A DNA stretch of 64,000 nt from Mangifera indica (taxonomy: Eukaryota; Streptophyta; Magnoliopsida; Sapindales; Anacardiaceae), in the NCBI RefSeq assembly GCF_011075055.1, contig NC_058145.1, positions 74,887 to 138,886 of the forward strand. The letters are read 5' to 3'. The notes under the pieces are model-generated. The model saw only the letters and a program-made list of their open reading frames with translations. It searched no databases and had not been told where the DNA came from. Shown piece by piece: positions 24,029-34,989 of this stretch (its first letter is position 1; the number at the start of each line of letters is the position of its first letter). Made by a program: the position numbers and the translations under genes.

Positions 24029-27000
24029 ATGATGGCAAATAATCAAGTTCCAATCTTTGATTCTTCATTTGTCCCTGGACAAGGTGTTGATTCATCAACT
24101 ACTTTCACAAACCCTAATCTTCAGAAAAGTTCCTCCACTCCCTCGATATCTTCATCAAGCTTGCAAGTCATCTCATCGAATCTTACAAGGTCGAACTACT
24201 CATTCTGGAAGTCTCAAGTTCTCTCTACAGCTGCAGCGCACAATCTTGAAGACCACCTTATCGGAGTTTTGCCGCAACCGGCCCCTTTTGTTCATGAAAG
24301 GTCTGAAGATCCAAGCTCATCTACTACAGTGGTAAAGATTGCGAATCCTGAGTATGTTCTTTGGAAAAAGATTGATAAAATGCTTATTTGTTGGCTTCTT
24401 GCATCGATCGTTGAAGAAATTTTTCCTGTAATTTCAAAATGCCATTCATCCTCTGAAATTTGGAATTTGTTAGAAAAAGAATTCATTAGTTCATCTAAGA
24501 CACGTATGATGTATGTTAGGAATTTATTAATGACTACTAAGAAAGAAAATCTTAATATTGAAAGTTATGCTTTGAAGATGAAGGGATATGCAGAAACCTT
24601 GGAGTCGGGGGGACACTATATTAGTAATAGAGAGCTTATTAATTATATCCTAGATGGCTTAGGACCTGAATATGATGCTGTGGTGGCAAGTCTAACCACT
24701 AGGATAGAGTCCAGTGTTGAATCACTTGATCTACAAGATGCTCTGTATATCTTGCAAAAGCATGAGATGAGACTAGATAAAGCCAATTCAGTTCTGAGTT
24801 CTGCAGTTTCATTAGACTTTCATAATGGGTCTGTCAACACTGCCAATTTAGTTAAACCTCAAAATGTGGGTGTCAGTGCTTACCCTCATAGACAGCATAA
24901 TCAGTTTACTATTGATCCAGCTCATGAGCAATATTATAGTGAGCCTACATTCTTAGTACCGCAGAGCCAACCTAGACCAACACCTCAACCCAAGTCTCAG
25001 AATCCTGTAAACCACTCCTATCAATTTGGCTATCATGGTGGTTATCCACAAGTCTCAACTATAGGGAGAGGCAGAGGGAGATTTTCTGGTAAAGGCCGAA
25101 TAGTTTGCCAAGTTTGCAATAAAGTTGGGCATAGTGTTGTGCAGTGTTACTATAGGTATAACACTACCTATAACAATCCATCTATTATACCCCAATTTTA
25201 TACTGGTGCATCTGGCTATTTTCCAGCAGCCACGGAGTTTAAACAAGCTTCCAGTCCTCTTCCAACTCAACCTACACCTACAAATTCTCACTTTCCAAGA
25301 CATTATTATCCTAACACACCTATATCACCCTCTTTACCACAACAAAACATCTCACCATTACTGCCTCATCCATCACAACCTAGCCAATCTTATGCAAATA
25401 CCTTATCTACAAATCAATCTCACCTACCTAACAATAGTCCCCAAGCCTACATTACTCAGCACACTGCACAACTTACACAACCAACTTCAATAGCCACTCA
25501 TCCAACTGCTCAAGACTATGCTTGGTACATGGATTCAGGTGCCACTGATCATGTTACACCTGACCTTTCTTAGTTGAGTGTTGCAGCCAACTACAAGGGA
25601 AATGATCAGCTTCAGGTTGGCAACGGTGAGTCTCTGAACATAACTCATATTGGTCATGTTCTAGTTCCCAGTAATTTTCATTCTAAAGCCATTCATCTAA
25701 AAAATGTCCTGTGTGTGCCTCATATAACCAGAAATTTACTAAGTATCTCTAAAATTACCAAAGATAATCATGTTGTTGTTGAATTTTATGCTGACAATTG
25801 TGTTATTAAGGACAAGCGCACTCAAGCAATTCTGTTGCAAGGACACCTTAGAGATGGCCTATATCAACTCCACATTTCCAACTGCACAGCTTCCCAATTC
25901 AGTCCTAGAGTCAAGCCAATGCCTTCTGCTCAAATTTGCTCAACTTCTTCTTGTGATCCCGACCAAAAACCTGATCCTTTTCAGTCTCAAGAAATTAGTC
26001 CTATATCCAACTGTGATGATGCTAAGAACAGTTCTGTTACTTCAATGTTAAATGTTTTTCCTCTCTCTGACAGTCTACATTTAGGAAATAAAGATAGTGC
26101 AATTAAGTCTTTTGTAGTTTCTAAAACAGATATAGATTTGTGGCATTCTAGGTTGGGTCATCCAAACAATAAAGTTCTTATACAAGTGTTAAAATCTATG
26201 AATAATAGTTTTAATTCTCATGATGTTGCTTTATTTTGTCATGCATGCCAACTCGGAAAACTAAGTCAATCTTCTTTTCCCAAATCCAATTCAAAAACAA
26301 ATAAACCTTTAGAACTGATTCATTCTGACCTGTGGAGTCCTTCCCCTATATCCACATCTGAAGGTTTTAAGTACTATGTGCATTTTATTGATGATTTTAG
26401 TATATTCACATGGATATTCCCTCTCAAAGCTAAATTTGAAACAAAATCTGTTTTTCAATTCTTTTGCAAGTTTGTTGAAAGACAATTTGATACAAAAATT
26501 AAATGTTTGCAATCAGATTTGGGGGGGGGGGGGGGGGGGGGGGGGGAGAATACAGAAGCTTAGTTCCATTACTTAACAACCTAGGCATTGCATTTAGACA
26601 CCCATGTCCATATGTTCATCAACAAAATGGCAAGTTTGAGAGGAAACATAGACACATTGTAGAAACAGGTCTAACTTTGCTAGCACAGGCAAACCTTCCT
26701 CTGAAATTCTGGTGGCATGTCTTTCAGACCGCTGTTTATCTTATCAATAGGCTGCCCTTGTCAGTTTTGAACTTTGACTCTCCTTTTTACAAATTATTTG
26801 GAAAGCAACCTGACTATTCTAAATTGAAAGTCTTTGGCTGTGCAGTTTACCCTTATCTTAGATCATATAATTCTCACAAATTTTCTCACCACTCAAATAA
26901 GTGCGTATTTCTTGGCTACAGCTTACTTCACAAAGGATATAAATGTCTTGATTCAAATGGTAGGTTGTACATTGTTCCAGCTTTGAAGTTTCTTGAAACT

Positions 27001-29133
27001 GACTTTCCTTTCCTAAGTGATCCAAATTTTGTAAAGAAATCTACTACTCAGCCTTTAAACATTTTAGAGTTAGATACAAGAAGCTGGCAACTTCCTGAAC
27101 CAAAATCTAAACCTACTGCCAACACAAAATCCTGCACTACAGAATTGCATTCAGTGTCTAGTCCTGACATATCTCATATACAACATGATTCTTCAATTGC
27201 ACATGATACTTTTGCTACACATGTGTCTGAACCAATTACTTCTATTTCAAACTCTTTACAAAACATTGAACCATCTGAACCTTCCTCTTCTAGTCACAAT
27301 AATTCTACCCTGAACACCTTTTCTGATTTACATTTGAACCAACAAACTGAAACCACAATAACATCACCTTCCTTGGCTAATCAACATCATATGTTAACAA
27401 GAACCAAAACAGGTACACTTAGACCTCCAAACTATGCCATCCTAAATTCATTCAAGCCAACAATTTTGTCTTCTACTAGAACATCCAGTCTTGAGTCTTA
27501 TGTTCACACAGAACCTACCAATGCTTCTGACGCATTATCAAATCCTGAGTGGAAAGCTGCCATGAAAGCTGAATATGATGCTTTAATGGCCAATAACACA
27601 TGGACTTTGGTTCCCCATACAGTTGATATGCATCTAGTGGGTTGTAAGTGGGTGTTTAGGATTAAATATAATCTAGATGGTAGTGTTCAGAGGAACAAAG
27701 CTAGACTTGTTGCTAAGGGCTTTCAACAAACTGCTGGTGTTGATTACTTTGAGACATTTAGCCCTGTTGTTAAGCCTGCCACCATCAGAATAATTTTATG
27801 CTTAGTTGTGCATTATGGTTGGGATATTCAGCAGATAGACATAAATAATGCATTTTTAAATGGTGACTTAGAGGAGCAAGTGCATATGCATCAACCTGAG
27901 GGTTTTACAATTGATTGCAAAGGCAAGAGATTAGTGTGTAAATTGAATAAGGCTTTATATGGATTAAAACAGGCTCCCAGAGCCTGGTTTGATAAGTTGA
28001 AAGCTGCTTTGGTTGATTAGGGTTTCACAAGTGCAGTAATGGACACAAGTTTATTCTTATACAACAAAGAAGGCAAGGTGATTTATGTGTTAGTATATGT
28101 TGATGATATACTACTAACTGGAAATGATAGTGATTTGGTAAAGTGTTTAGTTCAACACTTAAATGAAAAGTTTGCTCTCAAAGTATTGGGTTCATTGCAT
28201 TATTTTTTGGGATTTGAAGTTATAAGGTCTGTCACTGGTCTGCATTTAAATCAGACCAAATATGCTCAAGATCTATTGACAAGAGCCAAAATGGTTGATG
28301 CTAAACCTTGTACAACCTCATTTGCAACTAGTTCTAGACTGACTTTAGATGACAGCCCTGCCTTTGATGATCCCTCTTTATATAGAAGTATAGTAGGTGC
28401 CCTGCAGTATCTGACTTTGTCTAGACCTGACATTGCTTTTTCAGTTAACAAACTTAGTCAGTTCTTGCAAAAACCCACACTTACTCACTGGCAAGCCTGC
28501 AAGAGTGTACTTAAGTACATAAAAGGGACCATGAGTTTTGGTTTGCAATTCATTTCAAGAAGCATGCTACAGTTGAATTGTTTTTCTGATGCTGACTGGG
28601 CAAGCAGTCTCCATGATAGGAGATCAACCACTGGATATTGTCTCTTCCTTGGTCCAAATCTTATTCAATGGAGTTCTAAAAAGCAAAATGTCGTGGCACT
28701 ATCCTCCACTGAGGCTTAGTATAGGGCTCTCTCTCAAACAGCCATTGAGATAGCATGGGTAAGAAGTCTATTCACTAAGCTGGGCTTGCAATTCTCTGTA
28801 CCTTCTGTTGTGTGGTGTGACAACCAAAGTGCAAGTTCATTAGCCTCTAATCCTGTTTATCATTCTCGAACAAAACACATTGAGATTGATGCCCATTTTA
28901 TCAGGGATCAGGTCACAGGAAAACAGCTTGTCATCCAGTATGTTCCAACTAAATTCCAGAAGGCAGATGTCTTAACAAAACCGCTAGCAGCTGGACAGTT
29001 TACAACTTTAAGGGATGCTCTAAATTTGTGCAGTCTGGAGCACTTTATATCATTGTCCAACAAGACTCTGTCCTCAAATATCACTGTAAGTAATAATAGT
29101 ATTCTGGGAATACCAAAAGTTGAAGGAAAATAA
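24029..29133 (+). pseudogene. Copia gag-pol polyprotein gene, broken
   Basis: One reading path for Gag-Pol, interrupted four times. Gag (about 24029-25100) is followed by a CCHC zinc knuckle (CQVCNKVGHSVVQC, near 25108), aspartic protease (DSGATDH, near 25533), GAG-pre-integrase (LWHSRLGHP, near 26138), integrase core (26300-26900), reverse transcriptase (27550-28200, with YVDD) and RNase H (28570-28950, with SDADWA). In-frame TAG codons occur at 25571, 28018 and 28717, and a 26-base G run at 26521-26546 shifts the frame inside integrase. Everything else is well preserved, in line with the young LTRs. The copy cannot make a normal polyprotein by itself and would need help in trans. Confidence 0.93.
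26521..26546 (+). repeat. Homopolymer of 26 G inside integrase
   Basis: An uninterrupted G run replaces what should be a short Gly-Gly coding stretch of the integrase core. It moves the reading frame and ends the upstream frame at 26563. It could be true slippage expansion or an assembly artefact. Confidence 0.9.
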
Positions 29134-29239
29134 AGATGTTCAAATATTGATATGGTGAAAAACCATCTGTTGGTACGGTTAGATATGTTGCTAAAAGTGT
29201 GAGTTAAAGCTGTGGCAGAATTGAAAGATTGCTCAGTTT

Positions 29240-29248
29240 AAGGGGCGA
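29240..29248 (+). other. Polypurine tract of the Copia element
   Basis: AAGGGGCGA lies directly upstream of the 3' LTR, the place where plus-strand synthesis is primed. One C interrupts the purines. Confidence 0.75.
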
Positions 29249-29495
29249 TGTTAGTACAACTAGTGATGGGTAGAATAGTAATCTCAAGCAAAAAGTATGT
29301 TCACTTTATATGCACATGTGTTTCTATTGTATTGGTGAATATATATGCGTTGTAACTAAACAAAAGTGTTCAGTTAATAAAAAAAAAAGAGGTAGAAAAA
29401 GAATCTCTCTTTTCGTATTTCCTCTGTTGTTCTTCAGAAAACTTTCCCAAACCCCAACCTAGCTAAGTGTCAATCTTGACTCAATCCACCGTTCA
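29249..29495 (+). repeat. 3' LTR of the Copia element
   Basis: Direct repeat of 23458-23705, 247 bp, with two visible substitutions and one missing A. Followed by the target duplication AGAAG. Confidence 0.96.
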
Positions 29496-30434
29496 AGAAG
29501 GAACTGGTTATAGGGAAAAAATCATACCTAGAAACTTCTAGAAATCATAAAAAATGTTCCAGATCCCCAAAGACCAAGCCTGACCATATAACCCATATTG
29601 CATGGCTCAGATGCACCAGTTGCTGAGCAATATATAGCACCTGTTATATTAAAATTAACATTAAAAATTAAGGTGACCTGGTTAAATCATCCCCTCATTT
29701 CCACGGCAGACACAACTAACCCAATTCTTCTTACGATAATAAGTTTTCATAAGAAATAATGAACAGATCTGATTTGAAGAATTAAGGCATGTTTAATGAA
29801 CTGTGGACATATTAACAGGCTTGTATGTGAAAAGAAAACAAAAACACAAAGAGAGAGAAAGAGACACACAGATGGACACTTCAACAATATCTTGTTAAAA
29901 ATTTTCTGATGTAGACTAATATTAATTATGATTTTAGTTTAATAAAGTTAGATAATTGAATAGTCTAATGTCAGCTTATAGATGATTTGAGTGATTAATA
30001 AAGATAAGTTTAATATACTTAAAAGTTATAATCTGAGTAGACAGTACAAGTGTTAAGGTTTATTAGACTTTAATAGAAGGTCAATTAACCTACTATAAAT
30101 TGGTTAGATCTCTACTCCAAAACTTAATACAGTATGTATGTAATATAGTTTATCTATTCAAAATTGTCATTCAGAAGGTTTCTAAAGTAAAAGATTAAGT
30201 CATGTCAAGATGTAATCTCAGTAGGCTATTTTAGGTGATTTTCAAAAGTTTTTTAAATTCAATTTGTAGAACAATCTAGATATTATTAAACTCCTAAAGT
30301 TTAATTTAACATTTCATATCTTGCATATATCCTGTGGATTTATTATTGGTTTATTTTATTCTTTTTCATGTAAAATAAATCTAACATATCTATCTAAAGG
30401 CTGGAGCATGCTGAGATCATTTCAGGAAACAAAC
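29496..30434. other. Remnant intron-like sequence right of the Copia insertion
   Basis: Begins with the right copy of the AGAAG duplication. The rest is AT-rich, with no conserved exon of the FORGETTER1-like gene visible although several would be expected here in an intact gene. Confidence 0.4.
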
Positions 30435-30512
30435 CTGAATATCAAGAACTGCTTCCCCTTTGCGTGTTGGCTGACTTCCAGATCCTGGCACCAAATTTTT
30501 AGCTGTGTGGCA
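30435..30512 (-). pseudogene. FORGETTER1-like remnant, exon with CHTAKNLVP
   Basis: A 26-codon exon on the minus strand with AG acceptor and GT donor. It reads CHTAKNLVPGSGSQPTRKGE and then AVLDIQ. It continues directly the DE of the exon at 30672-30853 to complete the helicase box II region (family DECHKAKNLVP). The Thr at the usual Lys and the Gly in GSGSQ are changes from the family pattern. Confidence 0.75.
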
Positions 30513-30671
30513 CTACAATTAAGTCATTGACCCTTAGCAACAAAAACGATGGTAGAGTGTACTGCAACCGTAGAGTACCCATTGAATCAGTCAAACACAG
30601 AAATTTCTAGAAGCTTACACTGTATCAAAATCACAATTTATAACATTTCTAAATTAAACGAAGTCCAGTAT

Positions 30672-30853
30672 CTCATCAAATATGAGAAGAGCATCAAATC
30701 CTGCTCCACACCACTGCACAAGCTGCTGCAGACGAGAGCGACCTTTCTTAGAAGAAGCAATGAGGCTACTGTATGTCAAAAACACAACTCCTTCCTTGAT
30801 CCCAACAGACCTTGAATCAAGCTTAGAATAAGGCAACTTATTCGAAACATGTA
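30672..30853 (-). pseudogene. FORGETTER1-like remnant, helicase-region exon
   Basis: The minus-strand translation contains NKLPYSKLDSRSVGIKEG, then VVFLTYSSLIASSKKGRSRL, then QQLVQWCGAGFDALLIFDE, a very good match to the Strawberry notch/FORGETTER1 helicase-like domain as I know it. The frame is open throughout, but the donor after FDE reads AT instead of GT, so this exon would not splice normally to the next one. Confidence 0.8.
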
Positions 30854-31365
30854 CTGCATACAAAAAACTAACATTGTTACTGATCACATTCCAGGGAGCT
30901 CATAAATTGGATAAACTATAGCGATGATAAAATCATTAATGTGGACTGCACAAATTTGTTGCTAGTCTGTGCGCATTTCTTTATTTTTAACCTTTCTTAT
31001 TTTCAACTTTACCCAATGGTGGGCTCTCCAAGTACCAATCACATCGCTGCACAAAGTGAAATACCAACAAACTATGCCTTCATCAAACCATATCACTGAG
31101 TTCCCGACTAGACACCAGGTAACTAGATGTGCAATATAAATTCAGCAGATTGCAATAACTTAAGATGATAGGTAAAAACCCAACAATAATGTTTAAGCTA
31201 ACACACCCCTTTCCCCATGCAAATCAACCACAACCACAAGCAACGAAATAATAAATTAAAACGATTTCCCTCACATTTAAATTGCATTAGCTTCCAAACA
31301 ACCAACATTTCCTCCCAAAACAGTGTTGGAGAGAACAAACCAGAACTGTTTATGACCTGGTCTTT
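30854..31365. other. Intron-like sequence of the FORGETTER1-like remnant
   Basis: AT-rich stretch between the helicase-region exon and the truncated Copia copy. The exons that should code the nucleotide-binding (Walker) part of the protein were not found here. Confidence 0.4.
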
Positions 31366-31582
31366 TGTTGGAAATTAGTTTGATTAGCTCTTATATGTTT
31401 TTGTACTGTTTTGCTGGCAGATTTTTTTGTTTATTTTTTAGGATTAGTTTGTTTATAATTTTATTCAATAAACTGTCTGCAACTCCCCTATAAAAGGGTG
31501 ATGTAGTCTAGTGAAATAAAAAATCAGAGTATTCCAGTTTGTTTCAAATATAAAACTTTTGTCAACTCCAAAGAAACCAACA
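31366..31582 (+). repeat. 5' LTR of the truncated Copia element
   Basis: Starts TGTTGGAAATTAG and ends AAACCAACA. It contains a TATAAAAG promoter-like motif near 31491 and is followed after one base by TGGTATCAGAG (31584-31594), the initiator tRNA-Met primer site. No second LTR was found downstream. Confidence 0.75.
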
Positions 31583-31617
31583 GTGGTATCAGAGTTTTAC
31601 TATGATCTAGAAAAATC

Positions 31618-32530
31618 ATGCCTTCCAATCTAGTGCAACTCCGTGTACCCATGCTGACTAAAGACAACTATGAAATATGGTGCATTCAATTCAAGGCATT
31701 ATTCGGCTCATAGGACCTATGGGATATTGTTAGCACTGGCTATGTGGATCCTACTCCAGAAGAAGAAGAGGTGTATACTCCAAAGCAGAAGAATATTCTC
31801 AAGGACCAACGCAAAAAAGACAAGAAAACTCTTTTTTTCCTTTATCAAGGACTGGATGATAACACTTTTGAAAAAATTTCAAAGGCCACCATAGGCAAAA
31901 AAGTGTGGGACAAACTAGCCATTATGCGCAGTGGAGTGGAACTAGTTAAAAAGTGCTTCTGCAGATATTACGAGAAGAATTTGAGGCAGCTCACATGAAG
32001 AAAGGAGAAACCATGTTTGACTATCAATCAAGATTAATTAGTATTGTCAATCAAATGTATAAGAATGACAAAAAACTTGAAGATGTACATGTGATTGAAA
32101 AGATGTTACGCTCCATTACTCCGAATTTTGCGCATGTAGTCACAACCATTGAAGAGTTGAAAGATTTAGAAATCATGACAATCGAAGAGTTATTAAGGTC
32201 ACTTTGTCCATAAATTGCATATTCGATGATATGCTAATATTACAGATTGTGAACAAGTTTTGAAATTGAAAATGTCTTTTGGAAATAATGGTGGCAGACG
32301 GGGAAGAGGGTGTGGAAACCTCGCTGATCAAGGTCGTGGACGCCAATGTGGACATGAAAATCCAATTAAGACAAGAAGTTTACAGTTTGGTGAAGGAAAA
32401 TCAACTGTACATTGTTGGAATTGCAACAATTCGCCCATTATGCTTCTGAATGTCCAATTAAGACAAGAAATTTACAATTTGGTGAAAGAAAAAAGTACAA
32501 GAAGGCGGCAATTTCAACTGATTGGAAGAT
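31618..32530 (+). pseudogene. Copia gag remnant
   Basis: Begins MPSNLVQLRVPMLTKDNYEI, typical of the UBN2-type Copia gag, then meets a stop (near 31711). It continues in the same frame through DKKTLFFLYQGLDD and shifts frame near 31948 to EEFEAAHMKKGETMFDYQSR. A possible zinc-knuckle remnant (CWNCNN) near 32412 is incomplete. Several stops and frame changes make it non-functional. Confidence 0.75.
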
Positions 32531-32540
32531 CCTAAAAATA

Positions 32541-33209
32541 CCTTCATGGAATATATAGCACGGTAATAAAACAGGACAGTAACAGATAATTATGAGCCCT
32601 AACACGTGGTACAAGATCAAATAAGCAGAGGCATCCATGAGTACATCTCACATGTAACTTTAGTTATAACTTAATCAACATATAAGATCTTCTCTTTTTT
32701 TTTTTTTTGTTTGTCTAAAGCTTATCGTTCCTCATTTAAGAATAAGCAGGACACTTGTAGTCCGCATCTCAATTTAATGCAGTTGCTACTCGAAACAGAC
32801 AGCTAGCAAAAAACTCTCACAGACCAGCAACTGAGCAAACCTTATCACAGCAGCCTAGACCTCCATACTCCAAGGTACCACAACTGTAAGTCAGTAACTA
32901 TATATCCTGGACCATAAGAACACTCCCATTCTGCTTAGTCGAACTTTATACGAGAATGAGAAACAACAGTGCCTACAAAGTCTTCTAAAAGAACCAATAT
33001 ACAGAATTATTAATGAGCAATTAGATAAGCTTGTTTCACTTAGTAAATTTGCCGACAGCAACATCTGACCAAACTGTCATATTGAATAAGGTATAATTAA
33101 CACAATTATGTAACAGTACCAGTAGACGCAGACCAAAATAAATCTAGGTTTCATAAATTAGACAACATAAAAGCATAATAAAACCAAACTGAAAATAGAA
33201 ATGAGAAAC
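32541..33209. other. Intron-like sequence of the FORGETTER1-like remnant
   Basis: No exon recognised between the truncated Copia copy and the donor of the first exon at 33209. It includes a T-rich run near 32695. Confidence 0.4.
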
Positions 33210-33695
33210 CTCGTTGACTTCCCCAGGGGGCGGAGCAGGCAGAAGACGCCGCAGAAGAAGAGGAAAGAACTGTTTGACTTTGGACATATCGACGGCCAAC
33301 TCCACCGCACATTGCGGACACGAGAAGCGAACGAGTCCATGAGGCACGTTGAGAATTGCCTAACAATTAGCACAAGGTAACTGCATCTTAGTCGGATCGA
33401 TGCCGTGAGCCGGCACGTGCCTTCGCATTAACATTCTGCAGGTGCCACTGGGAGAGGGAACCATAACTCCTCTGGTAGAAGAAGTATTAGTAGTTGTAGG
33501 AGGAGGAAGAGGAAGAGGAGGAAGTGAAGCGGTGATGGTCATGAGCTCCGGCGGAAGCATTTTCGGAAGCTGACACGTAGGAGTAGGACAAATGAGTTCG
33601 GTTACACCTGGTCCCACCGTTAAGATCATATGACATCCGGCGCAATGCACCTGTACACCTCCACCATTCGGTGGAAGCACCGGAGTTTGACTCAT
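33210..33695 (-). pseudogene. FORGETTER1-like remnant, first exon with premature stop
   Basis: The minus-strand frame from ATG at 33695 reads MSQTPVLPPNGGGVQVHCAG and then a zinc-ribbon-like CHMILTVGPGVTELICPT. A proline-rich stretch and GIDPTKMQLPCANC follow. A TAG at 33362-33360 replaces the next codon. After it the frame continues AILNVPHGLVRFSCPQC and ends PPPGEVNEV at a GT donor. This is the N-terminal region of plant FORGETTER1 with its paired Cys motifs (LPCANC, FSCPQC). The stop, together with the missing middle exons, marks it as a pseudogene; a short protein of 111 residues could still be made. Confidence 0.8.
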
Positions 33696-34878
33696 AATAA
33701 TTTAGCAATTAGTGATTAATATTCGTTAATTTTGAATTATTATGTTACTAACTTGGGATGCAAGGAGAAGTTCAAAATTTCTGGTTTTGGCGTTGGCGCC
33801 CTTAGTGTTTGCTAAATACCGTGGCGTTTGAGATGCATTGTTTCGTTTTGTTTGGCTGGCTCATCTAAATGCTGCCTACTTCCGAGTTTAGAATGACAGA
33901 GGGCGTGATATTAACCCATGCAATCATCAGCCTGCTGGTAAGTTTATGGGCCTAATTTGTTAATGGCCCACTCAATAGCCCATGAGGCTTTCATGTGCCC
34001 ATTACATTACGATAATTTGTTTGGCTCCATATTAAAATTCTAATAGGAGTCGATTTTTTTTTTTTTTTTTCGAATATATTAACAAAAGAAAACCGCTTAT
34101 TATTAAAGAGGGAGCAGCAGACAAACTAAACTCATCTTAATAGGAGTGGATTCTAGGCAAGTCCAAACAAAGGATATGGCTTGAGTTTGATTTAAATTTT
34201 AAACTATCAGTTCAAAATTAAGTTTAGCTTGCTCTATTAGCAATATGTTCATTGGAGAATCCTTAAAGGAAGAAGAAATTATTAAAGATAAAAGAAGGAA
34301 AAAATTCATTGATAAAGGCTAGATTTAAACTAAGTCAGCATGATGTTTAAACTTAATATGAGTCAAATTCAAACTAAGAAAGTCTTAGCAAGTTTGATTC
34401 AAACACATTTGAATTTAACGGATCATTAACAAATTTATCTTCTCTAATGATTGTTCATCTTTTTTAATTATTTTTTTTTCATACGCTTTTTGAAAGGTTT
34501 TTTCATGATGTTATTGCTAATTTGAATTAGATTTTTTTAATTCAAATTGAGCTCAAACTGATCCCATTTTAGATTTGACTCAATTTGAATTTACTTTGAT
34601 CATAACTTAGACTATACTTAGTTTGAATTTACCATTAATTGTCAAAGAAAATATAAGAAAATATGAATATATCAACAACTAGATTGAGTTGAATTGATTT
34701 GACTATATTACGAATTAAGAATATTCTTATTCAAACTCAGTCTGTATAGATTAAACAATGATATAAACTCAAACAACTTAGATTGAATTCACTATAACTC
34801 TTCAATTCTCTTAATGGCATGGGGAAGGAAAGGAGAAGGCAACATATCACATCCAAACCTGTACCTTTTTCCCCTTCT
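33696..34878. other. Former promoter region and duplicated segment left of the MULE
   Basis: The left part is the upstream side of the FORGETTER1-like remnant. From about 34615 to 34887 the sequence is homologous to 47925-48170 and forms the left half of a duplicated segment split by the Mutator-like element. In between, AT-rich sequence with CAAATTCAAA-type motifs like those at 15.1-15.8 kb. Confidence 0.5.
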
Positions 34879-34887
34879 TAAAATTAA
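34879..34887. repeat. MULE target-site duplication, left copy (TAAAATTAA)
   Basis: A 9-bp sequence directly left of the terminal inverted repeat, identical to 46663-46671 directly right of the other end. Nine bases is the length generated by Mutator-superfamily transposases. Confidence 0.95.
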
Positions 34888-34975
34888 GGGAAATTATTAA
34901 AAATAGACAAAATTAAAGTGGTCAAAGCGAAATTGCCCAAAAAATTTAGGTTTAAGCAAAAATGCCCATGTTTTG
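34888..34975 (+). repeat. Left terminal inverted repeat of the MULE
   Basis: Imperfect inverted match to 46575-46662. The best blocks are the outer GGGAAATT...TTAAAAAT and the inner AAGCAAAAATGCCC. The inner limit is approximate. Confidence 0.8.
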
Positions 34976-34989
34976 TGAAATGACGAAAC

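Larger units (their letters stand above)
23458..29495 (+). mobile_element. Full-length Ty1/Copia LTR retrotransposon
   Basis: A 6038-bp element bounded by LTRs of 248 and 247 bp in direct orientation, both starting TGTTAG and ending TTCA. It has the 5-bp duplication AGAAG, a primer-binding site complementary to initiator tRNA-Met right after the 5' LTR, and a purine tract right before the 3' LTR. Internal domain order gag, protease, integrase, reverse transcriptase, RNase H identifies the Copia superfamily. The two LTRs differ at about two substitutions and one single-base indel, so insertion was recent. It inserted into the FORGETTER1-like remnant, in the opposite orientation to that gene. 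Confidence 0.97.
31366..32540 (+). mobile_element. Truncated Copia element: 5' LTR, primer site, gag only
   Basis: A second Copia copy unrelated to the first. It consists of an LTR (31366-31582), a primer-binding site and a decayed gag gene, then ends without protease, pol or 3' LTR. The right edge near 32540 is approximate because no LTR or duplication marks it. It lies in what was an intron of the FORGETTER1-like remnant. Confidence 0.75.
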
